The position numbers and the translations under genes are program-made. From Leptospira stimsonii (GTDB lineage Bacteria > Spirochaetota > Leptospiria > Leptospirales > Leptospiraceae): 64,000 nucleotides of DNA. Under the pieces are notes generated by a model that had not been told where the DNA came from, ran no database searches, and was given only the letters and a program-made list of their open reading frames with translations. The stretch covers positions 124,001-188,000 of the forward strand of contig NZ_QHCS01000004.1 of assembly GCF_003545875.1 (NCBI RefSeq), written 5' to 3'. This document shows positions 15,955 to 30,405 of the stretch, piece by piece (position 1 is the stretch's first letter; each line of letters opens with the position of its first letter).

Positions 15955-18038
15955 ATGAAGCGGAATTTAAGGAATTTTATGCACATACAATATACAACGG
16001 ATTTGTTTGGTCTTTTACTTTGCTTTCTCTTTCTTTCGTGCTTGAAGGATGCGGATGCGAATCGATTCAAATTCTATTATTTGCCTACGTCCCTTTCGAA
16101 TCTTACTAATCCATTCGTCTCCAATGACAACGTCACAAATTCTCCGAATTTTACGTTCGCCGGTGGTAAGAGTTTCTACAACGGGATTTACTATGTTTCT
16201 ACCATGACCTCCGGACAAAACGGGTTCAATATCAATCTTTCCTTTGCGAACCTCTTCGAAGGAACAGAGCTTCGGATTTGTTTGAATGATCCCGGATGTC
16301 TAGCGAACCCGCTCTTATACAGCGTCGTGCTTGCTTCTGGAGTATCCAACTTAGATCTCAATTTGCCGATTCCGGGTACGTATCCAGTAAATATCGGAGG
16401 AAATTCTTTGAACGTTGCCCTGATCAATAATTCGCAAATTATAAGTCAGAAATACAACTCATTGATCTATGACAATTCTGCCCCCAGTCTGAGCTTATCG
16501 GTTTCCGGTGGGACCTACACTTCAGTACAAACAATCAGTGTAACCTGTACGGATTCGATCTCCGGTTGTAAGGATTTGATCTATTCGATCAATGGAGCGG
16601 ATTCATCCCTCTCACTTCTTACGGATTTTGATCCCTTGCAAATTGTGTCCGGAGCCGTTTTTCCAATATCTCTTGGAATTGGGAGCGGAACGAGCACTCT
16701 TAAAATTCTCGCTTCGGATCGAGCAGGCAATTTAGTAGGACCACTTACACCGTCAATTTACCCCTGACACCGACACCTTCCGTCACTCTCAATTCGATTC
16801 AGAATGGAACCACAAACGCAAGTGCTTCCACTTCGATCCATTGGACTTCAGATTCCTCGGGGGATTTCTATATTGTTCCTTCCGCGACGGATTGTTTGAG
16901 TATAACTCCCGGAGCCACGATTGCCTCTGGGAGTTTGGCGACTCCAGGGACACAGGATACTGTGGTCCCCAACGGTTCTTTTTTGGAAGGAAGTAATTCT
17001 TTCAAACTTTGCTTGCTCGATGCATCCAATCAGGCTTGGAGTTTTCATTTTGATATTACTTTGGATACGGTGGCTCCGACGCTTGCGTCCACCTCACCGA
17101 TCAACGGAGCAGTCGAGACAGACGTTTTCAATCGTGACTTGATTCTTACTTTTAGCGAGACCATGCAACCCGGTACTTCGATTGAGGTGCACGCGTTGGT
17201 AACGTACGGAAGCGGCGGAGGTTTAACAACTGTGGAATTGGTTCTTCCGTCGAGCGTGCAAGTTCAATGGATTTCCGGGACGGTCGTAAAGATCGACTTG
17301 GATTCGATTCTTCCTGAATTCAGTTCGGTTAAAGTGAAGATTCTTGCCGTCGGGTTTAAAGACGTGGCGGGAAATGTTCTGACCGGGGACGGAACCGGTT
17401 ACTTTTATTTTTCTTTTGTGACGGGAGGAATGGTTGCTCTGAGAAACATCATCGATTCCAACCAACCCGGCTGTTTTGATTCGACCGGCGCGGGAATATC
17501 GTGTGGTGGAACCGGGCAGGACGGTGCGTTCTCGGCGACTCCTTCTCTCCAATCCATTTCCACCCCTCTCTTTCTGAGCGGTTTTACAAACGATCCAGTG
17601 AGTGTAGATTCGACAAGCGGACTTACTTGGAGAAGTTGTGTGCAAGGGATGGAATGGAACGGGACCACTTGCGCTGGAACTCCTTCAGAGGTAAATTGGT
17701 CGAGTGCGTTATCGAGTTGTAGTTCCTTAAATGAAAGAAATGCCAAACAAGGTTATGCGGGTTTAAAAGCGTGGAGACTTGCTACGATGGATGACCTGAA
17801 TTCATTGATCACCTTTCCTTCCGCGACATCCGGTTATACATTTTTCGCACCTGCGAGTTTTCCGAATTTCCCAAGTAACGCCTCCAATCAAAGATTTTGG
17901 AGCGCGACAACGAATCGAGTGAATAGCCTCTAAGCGTTCGTGATTCGAAACTTCGGGGCAAGAGTCTTTACTTATAATAAGAATCATTCGAACGACGGCT
18001 TTTCTTACTATGCACTTTGCGTAAATGGAAATCCTTGA
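15955..18038 (+). pseudogene. broken lipoprotein gene with Ig-like and DUF1566-type domains
   Basis: Start ATG at 15955 follows GGAGG at 7-bp spacing. The N-terminus is a signal peptide with lipobox LFLSC (Cys29). The first frame ends at a TGA (16765-16767), but homologous-looking sequence resumes one frame over (TVNLPLTPTPSVTL...) from about 16741-16752; one missing base, as in GGA-ACC-ACT-TAC, would restore it. That frame then has a bacterial Ig-like segment (VAPTLASTSPINGAVETD) and a DUF1566/Lcl-type C-terminus (GLTWRSC...AWRLATMDDLNSL...RFWSAT). It meets an in-frame TAA at 17931-17933, after which AFVIRNFGARVFTYN...YALCVNGNP continues to a TGA at 18036. Two independent lesions suggest decay, though draft-sequence error is possible for the first. 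Confidence 0.82.
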
Positions 18039-18054
18039 ACGGGGGCAAACATTC

Positions 18055-18542
18055 ATGAAATTGAAACAAATCTATTTATCCGGTATTTTTTTGGGAATTC
18101 TCTCCTTAAACGCGTATACAGGACCCTTCACTCACGGCGGCGACGGGACGGTCTTGGATCAAAAAAGCGGCTTGGTCTGGCAGAAATGCGCTTCCGGTCA
18201 AGGAAGTGCGGAGATTCCTACACAGATTGTAGCGTGGGAACTGCGAATCTGGTTTCTTGGACAGCCGCACTTACGTATTGTAATACCCTAAATTTGGCTG
18301 GAGTTGGAGGATGGAGGCTTCCTTCCGTAAAGGAACTGGTTTCTCTGGTGGATTACTCGAGGACGTCCTCCCCATTTATAAATCAGACATTCTTTCCGAA
18401 TTCGGCTGATTCGTTTTGGACATCGACGACTCATCCTTCGGGAAGTTATAAATTCCAAGCATACCAAGTGATCTTTACAAGCGGAACGTATGACACCTTT
18501 GATAAGGTGAGTTCGCTCGTTCGGGTTCGTTGCGTTCGTTGA
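18055..18542 (+). pseudogene. frameshifted DUF1566-type exported protein gene
   Basis: Starts MKLKQIYLSGIFLGILSLNAYTG (signal peptide), then THGGDGTVLDQKSGLVWQKCASGQG, the usual opening of a DUF1566/Lcl domain. Near 18205-18216 the frame shifts by one base: the continuing homology (DSYTDCSVGTANLVSWTAAL, then GGWRLPSVKELVSLVDYS and DSFWTSTTH...VRVRCVR) is in the next frame, while the original frame ends at 18291. Adding one base would rebuild a protein of about 162 residues. It lies 16 bp after the similarly broken neighbour, and both share the same C-terminal domain type, so they look like a decaying paralogous pair. Confidence 0.8.
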
Positions 18543-18560
18543 GAAGTGAGTGTACGCAAA

Positions 18561-18584
18561 AAAGGGAAGCGACTGCTTCCCTTT
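18561..18584. terminator. bidirectional intrinsic terminator
   Basis: Perfect 10-bp stem AAAGGGAAGC / GCTTCCCTTT with loop GACT, flanked by A and T/C-rich runs. It separates the rightward DUF1566-type pseudogene from the leftward double-HTH gene. Confidence 0.85.
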
Positions 18585-18607
18585 CTCTTTAGGAACTTAA
18601 CCCTTTT

Positions 18608-19335
<728 letters not shown>

Positions 19336-19358
19336 ACCCGGTGAAACATTCACCGGGT
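19336..19358 (-). terminator. intrinsic terminator of the 19371-21853 operon
   Basis: Perfect 10-bp stem ACCCGGTGAA / TTCACCGGGT with a 3-base loop. On the minus strand it is followed by TTTT, 12 bp beyond the stop codon of the SurA-like gene. Confidence 0.8.
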
Positions 19359-19370
19359 AAAGATGGCTAA

Positions 19371-20849
<1,479 letters not shown>

Positions 20850-20867
20850 GAAGTTGTGTCTTGAGTC

Positions 20868-21218
20868 TTAGTATTTGTGAATTGTTTTACGGGTTGGAAG
20901 AGATTGTCGATCCGGGATTTCCACGGAAATTTCTCGAGTCAGATTTTTTTCTCGGGAGCTGTATAAATTCTTCATCTCAGCCGGTGATTTTCCGGAGTTC
21001 TTTACTTGGCCCGTCTTTCCGGGTTCTTCCATTATCTTAAGCGAAAGAATCTCGTTTTTTCCGGCTTCTAAATTGGCCATTTCTTTCTGAATGGAATCCT
21101 TCAGAATTCCGGAATAGTCTCGGTCCGAGGAAATTCTCTCCTGAATTTTTCCCAATTCAAGTATGTCTCGGTCCACTTCTTCAATCTTACGAAAAAGATG
21201 TGCTACCTTTACCTTCAT
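20868..21218 (-). CDS. hypothetical coiled-coil protein
   Basis: 116 residues, charged and mostly helical (FRKIEEVDRDILELGKIQER, DSIQKEMANLEAGKNEILSL), with a basic, Pro/Ser-rich tail. No signal peptide or known domain was recognised. Its ATG overlaps the TGA of the membrane-protein gene upstream (ATGA), and the SurA-like gene follows 18 bp after it, so it is translated within that operon and may work with either neighbour. Confidence 0.7.
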   Translation of the reverse strand: MKVKVAHLFRKIEEVDRDILELGKIQERISSDRDYSGILKDSIQKEMANLEAGKNEILSLKIMEEPGKTGQVKNSGKSPAEMKNLYSSREKNLTREISVEIPDRQSLPTRKTIHKY

Positions 21219-21853
21219 ACTTCAATCCCATCGTTGATCTTTTTTGATTCTACGTCGGTTTGCAAGAATGAAAATAAAAGAAAATACGAAAAATTCAGTA
21301 TTCCTTGAGACGGGTGGATGAGCAAGATCGTGAGAATCAAAAAAAGAAAGACCACCGTTTTTGCACCCGATTCTCCTGTACGAAAATAGAGAAATGCCAA
21401 GACGAGACTGAGGATCCCCGTTTTTAAAACGTAGAAGAAGCTGAGCGTCGTCCAGATCTCGGAATCCCCTTGGTACCAGATTCGAAAGATCGCGATGAGG
21501 AAGAGAGAGACCGGGAGAATTTGTTTTCTGAGAATTCGGATCGAATCCGGATTTGAATCGTAAATTCGAACCTCTCCGCTTTTTTGGAGCCTTCCTTCTT
21601 CTTTGAGCGCGAGGATTCCCGAGCAGTGGATACAAATCAGGTCTAAGATGTCGCCGGCGGTTGATCCGTCTAACCCCGAAATTGCGAGAAGGAGGAGAGT
21701 GAATATGCCCGGAAGTTCGAGATTCCGAGGAGAATCTACGATTCCTTTTCTTCGGTAGAATAAGACCGCAAATCCCAAGACGACGGCGCCCGGAGAAAGG
21801 AATGAGTAAGATCTCAAAATCAGAAATAGGATCGCTAAGAGGTGAAAAACCAT
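21215..21853 (-). CDS. hypothetical integral membrane protein
   Basis: 212 residues with about six hydrophobic spans: an N-terminal pair (LLAILFLILRSYSFLSPGAVVLGFAVLFY), GIFTLLLLAISGLDG, PVSLFLIAIFRIWY, TGILSLVLAFLYF, and TVVFLFLILTILLIHP...YFLLFSFL. No family was recognised. First gene of a three-gene operon with a coiled-coil protein and a SurA-like lipoprotein, which suggests an envelope role. Only 45 bp separate it from the divergent STAS gene. Confidence 0.72.
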   Translation of the reverse strand: MVFHLLAILFLILRSYSFLSPGAVVLGFAVLFYRRKGIVDSPRNLELPGIFTLLLLAISGLDGSTAGDILDLICIHCSGILALKEEGRLQKSGEVRIYDSNPDSIRILRKQILPVSLFLIAIFRIWYQGDSEIWTTLSFFYVLKTGILSLVLAFLYFRTGESGAKTVVFLFLILTILLIHPSQGILNFSYFLLFSFLQTDVESKKINDGIEV

Positions 21854-21898
21854 TTGTCGTAGGGAAGAAACGCTTATAGACTGTCTTTCCGAGACACC

Positions 21899-22252
21899 AT
21901 GATTCTGAACGAAATCATCATTTCTACGGAGAAAATCGACAACGTTCAGGTTATGAAGCTCCAGGGTTCCATCAACTCATTTACTGAAAAAAAGTTCCGA
22001 GAACAACTTTCCAATTCGATCCGTTCCGGACCGGTGATCTTAGATTTGGAAGAAGTGAGTTTGATCTCTTCAAGAGGAATTCAATCCCTCAAAGAAATGA
22101 ATCAGTTGAGTTTTACTTCTCGGAATAAATTGGTCCTCATTCATCCGACCGACTCCGTGAAGAACGCGATTAAGATGGCGGCGCTCAACGGTCTATTTCT
22201 AATCGCTCCCGATGAAGAATCGGCCTTGAAAATGACGATGAAAAATAGGTAG
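21899..22252 (+). CDS. STAS-domain anti-sigma factor antagonist
   Basis: 117-residue single STAS domain of the SpoIIAA/RsbV type. Typical members bind an RsbW-type kinase when unphosphorylated and release a sigma factor or other partner. The core ILDLEEVSLISSRGIQSLKEM aligns with the family's D-x-S-S-G motif, making Ser58 the likely phosphorylated residue, although the following residue is Arg59 rather than Ser. No cognate kinase is adjacent; an RsbW-like gene is at 62357. The next gene starts 8 bp downstream. Confidence 0.88.
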   Translation: MILNEIIISTEKIDNVQVMKLQGSINSFTEKKFREQLSNSIRSGPVILDLEEVSLISSRGIQSLKEMNQLSFTSRNKLVLIHPTDSVKNAIKMAALNGLFLIAPDEESALKMTMKNR

Positions 22253-22259
22253 GAAACAA

Positions 22260-23006
22260 GTGGCAAATTCGGTTCGATTTAACTACGCGCGAAAACTCTG
22301 GCATCTCCTCGGATTGATTGTTCCTGTCTGTTATTATCAGGACGTCTTTCAGGGCGCCTTCGGTTTGGTAAACGCGACACGCGCCGTGATTTCAATAACC
22401 CTCGTCCTTTGTCTGGGAATTATTCTAATACTCGAATATCTTCGATTTCGGTTTCCCGGTTTTCAAAAATTCTTTCTTTCCATTGCGGGAGTTTTGATGA
22501 AAGAAGAGGAGAAGACGAGACTGAACGGGACTCTTCCATACTTTCTTTCTTGTACGTTTGTCGTTTTTCTTTTTCCTCCGGAAGTTTCGATTCTTTCCAT
22601 GCTTTTTCTTGTGATCGGCGATCCGACTGCGGCCTGGGTGGGGACATTTTATGGGAAGAGAAGATTTTCCAACGGTAAATCCGTTGAAGGAATTTTAGCG
22701 TTTATCTTTGCCTGCGCGATCGTAGGTTTTCTTTTTATGTTTATTTCCGATACTTACGGAAAACAAAACTTTTTAAAAGCAGAAGGTTTCGTATTTTATA
22801 ATAACGTTCTATTCTTAATTCCTGCGATTTTGATTTCCGCTGTTACCGAACTCTATTGCGGGACCTATTGGAACGGTTTGATCGATGATAACCTTTTGAT
22901 TCCTACCGTTTCCGCCGTTGTTTTAGGTTTCACCGCTTGGCTCGTTCTTGGAGTCGAGCCCTCCACGATTTTCTTAAATCCGACAGAACTTTTCCTGAGA
23001 ATTTGA
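22260..23006 (+). CDS. CTP-dependent phosphatidate cytidylyltransferase / dolichol-kinase-like membrane protein
   Basis: 248-residue membrane protein with six to seven spans. The N-terminal ARKLWHLLGLIVP matches the RKxxH opening, and the segment FLVIGDPTAAWVGTFYGKRRF followed by SNGKSVEG matches the CTP-transfer signature of the dolichol kinase/DGK1/VTE5 branch. Relatives phosphorylate a long-chain alcohol or diacylglycerol using CTP. The specific lipid cannot be inferred. The start is GTG at 22260, 8 bp after the STAS gene, so the two are probably co-transcribed. Confidence 0.8.
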   Translation: MANSVRFNYARKLWHLLGLIVPVCYYQDVFQGAFGLVNATRAVISITLVLCLGIILILEYLRFRFPGFQKFFLSIAGVLMKEEEKTRLNGTLPYFLSCTFVVFLFPPEVSILSMLFLVIGDPTAAWVGTFYGKRRFSNGKSVEGILAFIFACAIVGFLFMFISDTYGKQNFLKAEGFVFYNNVLFLIPAILISAVTELYCGTYWNGLIDDNLLIPTVSAVVLGFTAWLVLGVEPSTIFLNPTELFLRI

Positions 23007-23013
23007 ATTCCCT

Positions 23014-23176
23014 GTCGGAACTCCGACGGACCTTACCGTAAAAGCCGCGGGCCCCACCCTGATCTTGGGTGGAGGGGAGCGGTGGCGGGAAAAACTCGGC
23101 GAGATCAGTCTCTATCAGAAAAACAGAATATTTTCAAGAAGAATTTCCTTCTTCCAGGTGTCGTCGGAACTCCGAC
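23014..23176 (+). repeat. dispersed palindrome-ended element, copy C
   Basis: The most complete copy. Both ends carry the same palindromic GTCGGAACTCCGAC (23014-23027 and 23163-23176). The interior has GCGGGCCCCACCCTGATC, TTGGGTGGAGGGGAGCGG, TGGCGGGAAAAACTCGGCGA, TCTCTATCAGAAAAAC and TTTTCAAGAAGAATTTCC. It sits between convergent genes. Related copies are at 6300 and 11396 in the same orientation. Confidence 0.88.
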
Positions 23177-23188
23177 AAATCTTCTCTC

Positions 23189-23761
23189 TCATTTCTCAGG
23201 CGGAAGTACGGTAAAACTCAAATTGATCTTTGTCTTCTCTTCTCCCTCGAAAAGAGAAGAGTTGAATTTGAATTCCACTTCGGCAGGAAAGATCGTATTC
23301 GTATAAGGAAAGGATCCAAGTCGGTTTTCTTTTTTGAGTTTTTCCTTGATCATCGATCCTAAATACTGAAAGGATCCGATCCAATCCTCTCCCATCTCAA
23401 ATCCTTCCATTCTCTCCACGGTTCCGGAAAGACTCATCGTCGCGAAGTAAGAATCCTTGATCGCCTTTGCTTCCGAAGGAAGTAATTTGCGATTAAAGCG
23501 GAGAATAAAACCCGGAGTTTCCCTTGCGTGAAAGTACAGATAATTCGCAAACTTTTCCCAGGTATCCGGCTTCTTTACGTTCGGGATTTCAACTTTGTAG
23601 TGATGGTTTTTTTCAACGGGCTCCAAGCATTCTCCCATTCGATTGAAATGATCACAGAGAGTGACCGAAGCGATTTCCAATTTAGAGGGGGCGCACTGAA
23701 TCATTAAAATCGAGAAAAAAATAAAAAGAAAAGAATTAGTTTTTTGTAATATTTTGTACAT
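23189..23761 (-). CDS. hypothetical lipoprotein
   Basis: 190 residues with signal peptide and lipobox LMIQC (Cys23), so lipid-anchored. The mature part is soluble with no recognised domain; two further Cys (TLCDHF, GECLEP) could pair. It overlaps the end of the DUF4416 gene by 26 bp, suggesting translational coupling, and is the last gene of the eno-to-lipoprotein operon. Confidence 0.75.
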   Translation of the reverse strand: MYKILQKTNSFLFIFFSILMIQCAPSKLEIASVTLCDHFNRMGECLEPVEKNHHYKVEIPNVKKPDTWEKFANYLYFHARETPGFILRFNRKLLPSEAKAIKDSYFATMSLSGTVERMEGFEMGEDWIGSFQYLGSMIKEKLKKENRLGSFPYTNTIFPAEVEFKFNSSLFEGEEKTKINLSFTVLPPEK

Positions 23762-24293
23762 AAGATTCTCTCAGGCTCGTAAAAAAATAAATCGCTTCGG
23801 GCGTCTTAAAAAAAGGAGGGGAAGTTTCACGACTCACCATCTTTTGTTTCTGGTAGTTGTAAACGGTTTCTGCATAAACCCCGTTAAAAAGATAAATTCT
23901 ATGAAAATCATCCCGAATGGACGCCATTACGACCGAGTGACTGCAAAGATAACCTGGAAAGATCCGAATTCCGCTGTCTTTTTCAAGGGCCGCATTCTGA
24001 ATCGCGAGACATTCTTTCTGGATCGAAGGAAGTTCTTCTCGGTGGATTCTCCTTTTGAAAGAAAGAATTTTCGTATGTCTTCCCGGAAATTGATTCCAGA
24101 GGTCGGCTTCCGGATCCTTCCAAGTAGGCATCGGATTGCTTTCATATAAGGTCGCCGAGAATTTTTTTTCGGTCCTTGCCTTGATCGAATAAAACATTTC
24201 CGCGTCTTCATACGCGATTACAATAAAGAAGGAGGCGCCGGGAGGTTTGGTCAGCTTTTCTTTTTCAAGAGGTTTCTTTTTGGAGGAATTCAT
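23736..24293 (-). CDS. DUF4416-family protein
   Basis: 185 residues, cytoplasmic. The C-terminal half matches my memory of DUF4416: a long polypeptide with R-x-F-PGYL-x-x-x-S-V-V-M-A-S and DDFHRIYLFNGVYAETVYNY, plus an N-terminal IAYEDAEMFYSIKA. No biochemical role is known to me. It starts 12 bp after the YheT-like gene and overlaps the lipoprotein gene. Confidence 0.75.
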   Translation of the reverse strand: MNSSKKKPLEKEKLTKPPGASFFIVIAYEDAEMFYSIKARTEKKFSATLYESNPMPTWKDPEADLWNQFPGRHTKILSFKRRIHREELPSIQKECLAIQNAALEKDSGIRIFPGYLCSHSVVMASIRDDFHRIYLFNGVYAETVYNYQKQKMVSRETSPPFFKTPEAIYFFTSLRESYVQNITKN

Positions 24294-24305
24294 TGGGATT
24301 GAAAA

Positions 24306-25319
<1,014 letters not shown>

Positions 25320-25344
25320 TTCAGGAAGGATCCTTACTTAGACA

Positions 25345-25716
25345 TCAGAGTTCTTGAAAGAATTCGTCCCAGTCTGCGAGTTGTTCTTTGTTTGCGTGTG
25401 GTGATTTTTTTAAGAATTTATGCATTCTCTTTAGAAAATCAATTCCTCTTTTTACGATTCCCGCGTCTTCCGGATGCATATCGGAAAGATAGAAATTCAC
25501 GAACTCATCCAGCTCAAAGGAACCGATGTCTTTTAACAAAACTTCTTCCTTGGTTTCTTCTTCCTCTTCTCCTTCTAAAAAAAGGAGAGAGGAAAATTCC
25601 AGAAAGAGTTCGTTTAATTTCTGATCTTCTTCCGCGTTTCTTCCCTTTTGGGGCGCGGCTAAAAATTCTTGTAAAAAATCTTTGAGAGAAACGGACTTGG
25701 ACAAGAGAGAATCCAA
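25345..25716 (-). CDS. hypothetical acidic protein
   Basis: 123 residues, strongly acidic in the middle (EGEEEEETKEEV) and helical at the C-terminus (KRGIDFLKRMHKFLKKS). No domain or signal peptide was recognised. The TTG start directly abuts the clpP TGA, so translation may be coupled to clpP; a ClpP-related role is possible but only by position. Confidence 0.65.
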   Translation of the reverse strand: MDSLLSKSVSLKDFLQEFLAAPQKGRNAEEDQKLNELFLEFSSLLFLEGEEEEETKEEVLLKDIGSFELDEFVNFYLSDMHPEDAGIVKRGIDFLKRMHKFLKKSPHANKEQLADWDEFFQEL

Positions 25717-26310
<594 letters not shown>

Positions 26311-26325
26311 TCCTGAACCTTTCCT

Positions 26326-26784
<459 letters not shown>

Positions 26785-26787
26785 AGT

Positions 26788-28086
<1,299 letters not shown>

Positions 28087-28363
28087 TGTACTTCCTGAGA
28101 TTCTCTTTGTTTCGTGCCTGACGGAGAAGAAAAGAGACCGCAAAAACAAAAGAGATCTCGAATTGATTTCTAAAAAAATGAAAATCGAAGAATCGGCTTT
28201 TGTTTTGAATTGGAGTCTCGGATTTTCTAGCTTCCGAGTCAGAGTCAGGGTTATTAAACGGTCCATATCGAATAAATCAAGCGGGAAACGAAAAAATGGA
28301 TTGCCCGCTTCCCTCGGATTCCTTAAAGCTAAACCCCGAAAGGAAACGACTGGATCGCTTGAA

Positions 28364-29059
28364 ATGAAACTCTCCGAAAAACACGTCTTAGGTTTTCACA
28401 TCGTCTTTACGATCATTGCTTGTATCATTCTTTTTAGTCCCGGAAATCTTTCCACAGGCTGGAGAATGTTCTGTATCGTACTTGTCTATAACGCGGGACT
28501 TCCGCTGTTTTCCAGTATCTGGACACACGAACGTTGGATGGATCTCTGGTTTTTTCTTCTACCCTTAAGTTTCTTTCAGGTCTTTCCCGATTGGTTTCTA
28601 TCTCAGGTGATAGGCTCTTTAGAATTTCCCGCGGACGGATTTCCTAAGATCGGAACGGTCTCGGGTTATATGGCGGGTCTCTGGGTGATTCCTCTGTTTC
28701 TTTCCACGTTTCTCTCGATCCGTTATCGGAAAAGAGTTCCGGACGCTCCTGCGATTCAGAGTTATCTGATCGGAGGTTTGGTCGCCTTTTTGATTTTCTT
28801 GGGTTCGGAAGAATTTTCTTATCTGATACCGGTCTGGTTCGCGAAGAATGTTTTTATGATCGGGCACGTTGCCGTTTACGTTCTGATTCCCGAATTCATT
28901 CTCGGAGCGTTTACCGCGTATGCGTATCACAGAACGGAATACGCTTTTCTTCCGGAGAAAATTCTCTGGGCCTTTTTGACGATGTGCGTCTATTTGGGAG
29001 CGCTCGCCTTTTTCTTTTTGATCATGGAAGGAACCTGTAAAATTCCGAATCCGGTTTGA
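28364..29059 (+). CDS. hypothetical integral membrane protein
   Basis: 231 residues with about seven hydrophobic spans (HIVFTIIACIILFSP, MFCIVLVYNAGLPLFSS, WFFLLPLSFFQVFPDWFL, GLWVIPLFLSTFLSIRY, GGLVAFLIFLGSEEFSYL, VYVLIPEFILGAFTAYAY, AFLTMCVYLGALAFFFLIM). A longer frame opens at 28163, but the ATG at 28364 gives a natural start. No family recognised. The next gene's longer open frame overlaps its stop. It lies directly before the beta-lactamase gene and may be co-transcribed. Confidence 0.7.
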   Translation: MKLSEKHVLGFHIVFTIIACIILFSPGNLSTGWRMFCIVLVYNAGLPLFSSIWTHERWMDLWFFLLPLSFFQVFPDWFLSQVIGSLEFPADGFPKIGTVSGYMAGLWVIPLFLSTFLSIRYRKRVPDAPAIQSYLIGGLVAFLIFLGSEEFSYLIPVWFAKNVFMIGHVAVYVLIPEFILGAFTAYAYHRTEYAFLPEKILWAFLTMCVYLGALAFFFLIMEGTCKIPNPV

Positions 29060-29190
29060 AAAAAATCGAGAGCCTCTTTCCATCAGAGAGAGAAGAATCA
29101 AACAAGGGAATGGATCTTTGTTCTTTTCTTGTTCCCGAGAACCCCTTGCTTTTGAGATTGGAAAGAATATATCTTAGAGCCTCGAAACCG

Positions 29191-30012
29191 ATGATTTTAA
29201 GAATCGAGTTCTTTCTTCCGCGAGGCGGATTGTTTTTTATCGTATGGATTTTTCTTTTCTCCTTTTCGTTTTGTAAGTCCGTTTCTGAAGTCGATCGAAC
29301 TTTTAATTCTTCCGGAAAGAAGGGAACTCTGATCATCAGTTCTCTGGACGGGAGCAAAGAATGGATTCACGATCAAAGGCGTTCGGAAGAGCGATTTTTA
29401 CCAGCTTCTACTTTTAAGATTCCGAATACGCTGATTGCTCTTCAGGAAAAAATCGTTTCCGACGAGAATTTTGTATTTCGTTGGAACGGAACTCGCACCG
29501 ACGTGGAAGATTGGAACCAAGATCAGACTCTCAAGAGTGCGTTTCAAAGAAGTTGCGTTTGGTGTTACCAAGAATTGGCGGTCGAAGTCGGTTTAAAAAA
29601 ATACGAAACGTATTTGCAAAAAATGGAATATGGGAATTTGAAAACCGGAAAGGATGTGAGAACATTCTGGCTGGAAGGTGATTTGAGAATATCTGCAAGG
29701 GAACAGATCGACTTTTTAAAAAAACTCTATCTGCGAAAATTCGCTTTCGATTCTAAAAACTATGAAATTCTGAAAAAGATTTTTCTGGTTGGAAGCGGAT
29801 CGGATTCTTCTTTCTTTGCCAAAACCGGTTGGGCGCAGTCCGTTCCTTCCATCGGATGGTATGTAGGTTATCTGGAAACCAAAACGGAAGTTTGGTTTTT
29901 CGCGCTCAACCTCGATGTCGGCGAGAAAAAAGATCTCGCGCTCCGTAAGGAAATCGTGTTGCAGAGTTTCAAAGACCTCGGACTGATTTCGGAAGCTTCT
30001 CCGAAATTCTAG
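29191..30012 (+). CDS. class D (OXA-type) beta-lactamase, putative lipoprotein
   Basis: Serine beta-lactamase. With start ATG 29191 the protein is 273 residues, the usual size. A signal peptide ends in lipobox-like FSFSFC (Cys28). Class D motifs: STFK with Ser73 and Lys76, S-x-V as Ser121-Cys-Val123, YGN at 147-149, the W-L-E-G-D-L-R-I-S segment with Trp160 next to the expected carboxylated-Lys pocket, and KTG at 211-213. All catalytic motifs are intact, so hydrolysis of a penicillin-type substrate is plausible; activity and spectrum are unknown. The frame is open back to 29056, and an earlier start is possible. Chromosomal, with no mobile element nearby. Confidence 0.9.
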   Translation: MILRIEFFLPRGGLFFIVWIFLFSFSFCKSVSEVDRTFNSSGKKGTLIISSLDGSKEWIHDQRRSEERFLPASTFKIPNTLIALQEKIVSDENFVFRWNGTRTDVEDWNQDQTLKSAFQRSCVWCYQELAVEVGLKKYETYLQKMEYGNLKTGKDVRTFWLEGDLRISAREQIDFLKKLYLRKFAFDSKNYEILKKIFLVGSGSDSSFFAKTGWAQSVPSIGWYVGYLETKTEVWFFALNLDVGEKKDLALRKEIVLQSFKDLGLISEASPKF

Positions 30013-30023
30013 ATTGGAATCGA

Positions 30024-30330
30024 AACTGTAAGAGGTCCTACGTTTCGTGGGTTGGATTCTGCAATTCTTAGAGGTTATAATTCTGCAGTTCGTTCTAAGA
30101 CTTGGCTTTGGAACTGTAAGAGGTCCTACGTTTCGTGGGTTGGATTCTGCAATTCGTAGAGTTTAGAATTCTCCAGTTCGTTCTAAGACTTGGCTTTGGA
30201 ACTGTAAGAGGTCCTACGTTTCGCCGGTTGGATTCTGCAATTCGTAGAGTTTAGAATTCTCCAGTTCGTTCTAAGACTTGGCTTTGGAAACGTAAGAGGT
30301 CCTACGTTTCGCCGGTTGGATTCTGCAAAT
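30024..30330. repeat. tandem repeat, about 3.5 copies of an 88-bp unit
   Basis: Units begin near 30024, 30112, 30200 and 30288, all at period 88. Each has AACTGTAAGAGGTCCTACG, TTGGATTCTGCAATTC and CAGTTCGTTCTAAGACTTGG blocks. Copy 1 differs by carrying GAGGTTATAATTCTGCAG, and copies 3-4 carry GCCGG in place of GTGGG. It fills most of the 393-bp gap ahead of lepA and stops about 75 bp before its ATG. No gene is seen in it. Confidence 0.95.
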
Positions 30331-30405
30331 TTGCCACCGAAAATGGACTCGTATTTTGCTTTTCAGGGGAGGCCTTCGCAGGAAATCATCGGAAGTGAGC
30401 CCTCT

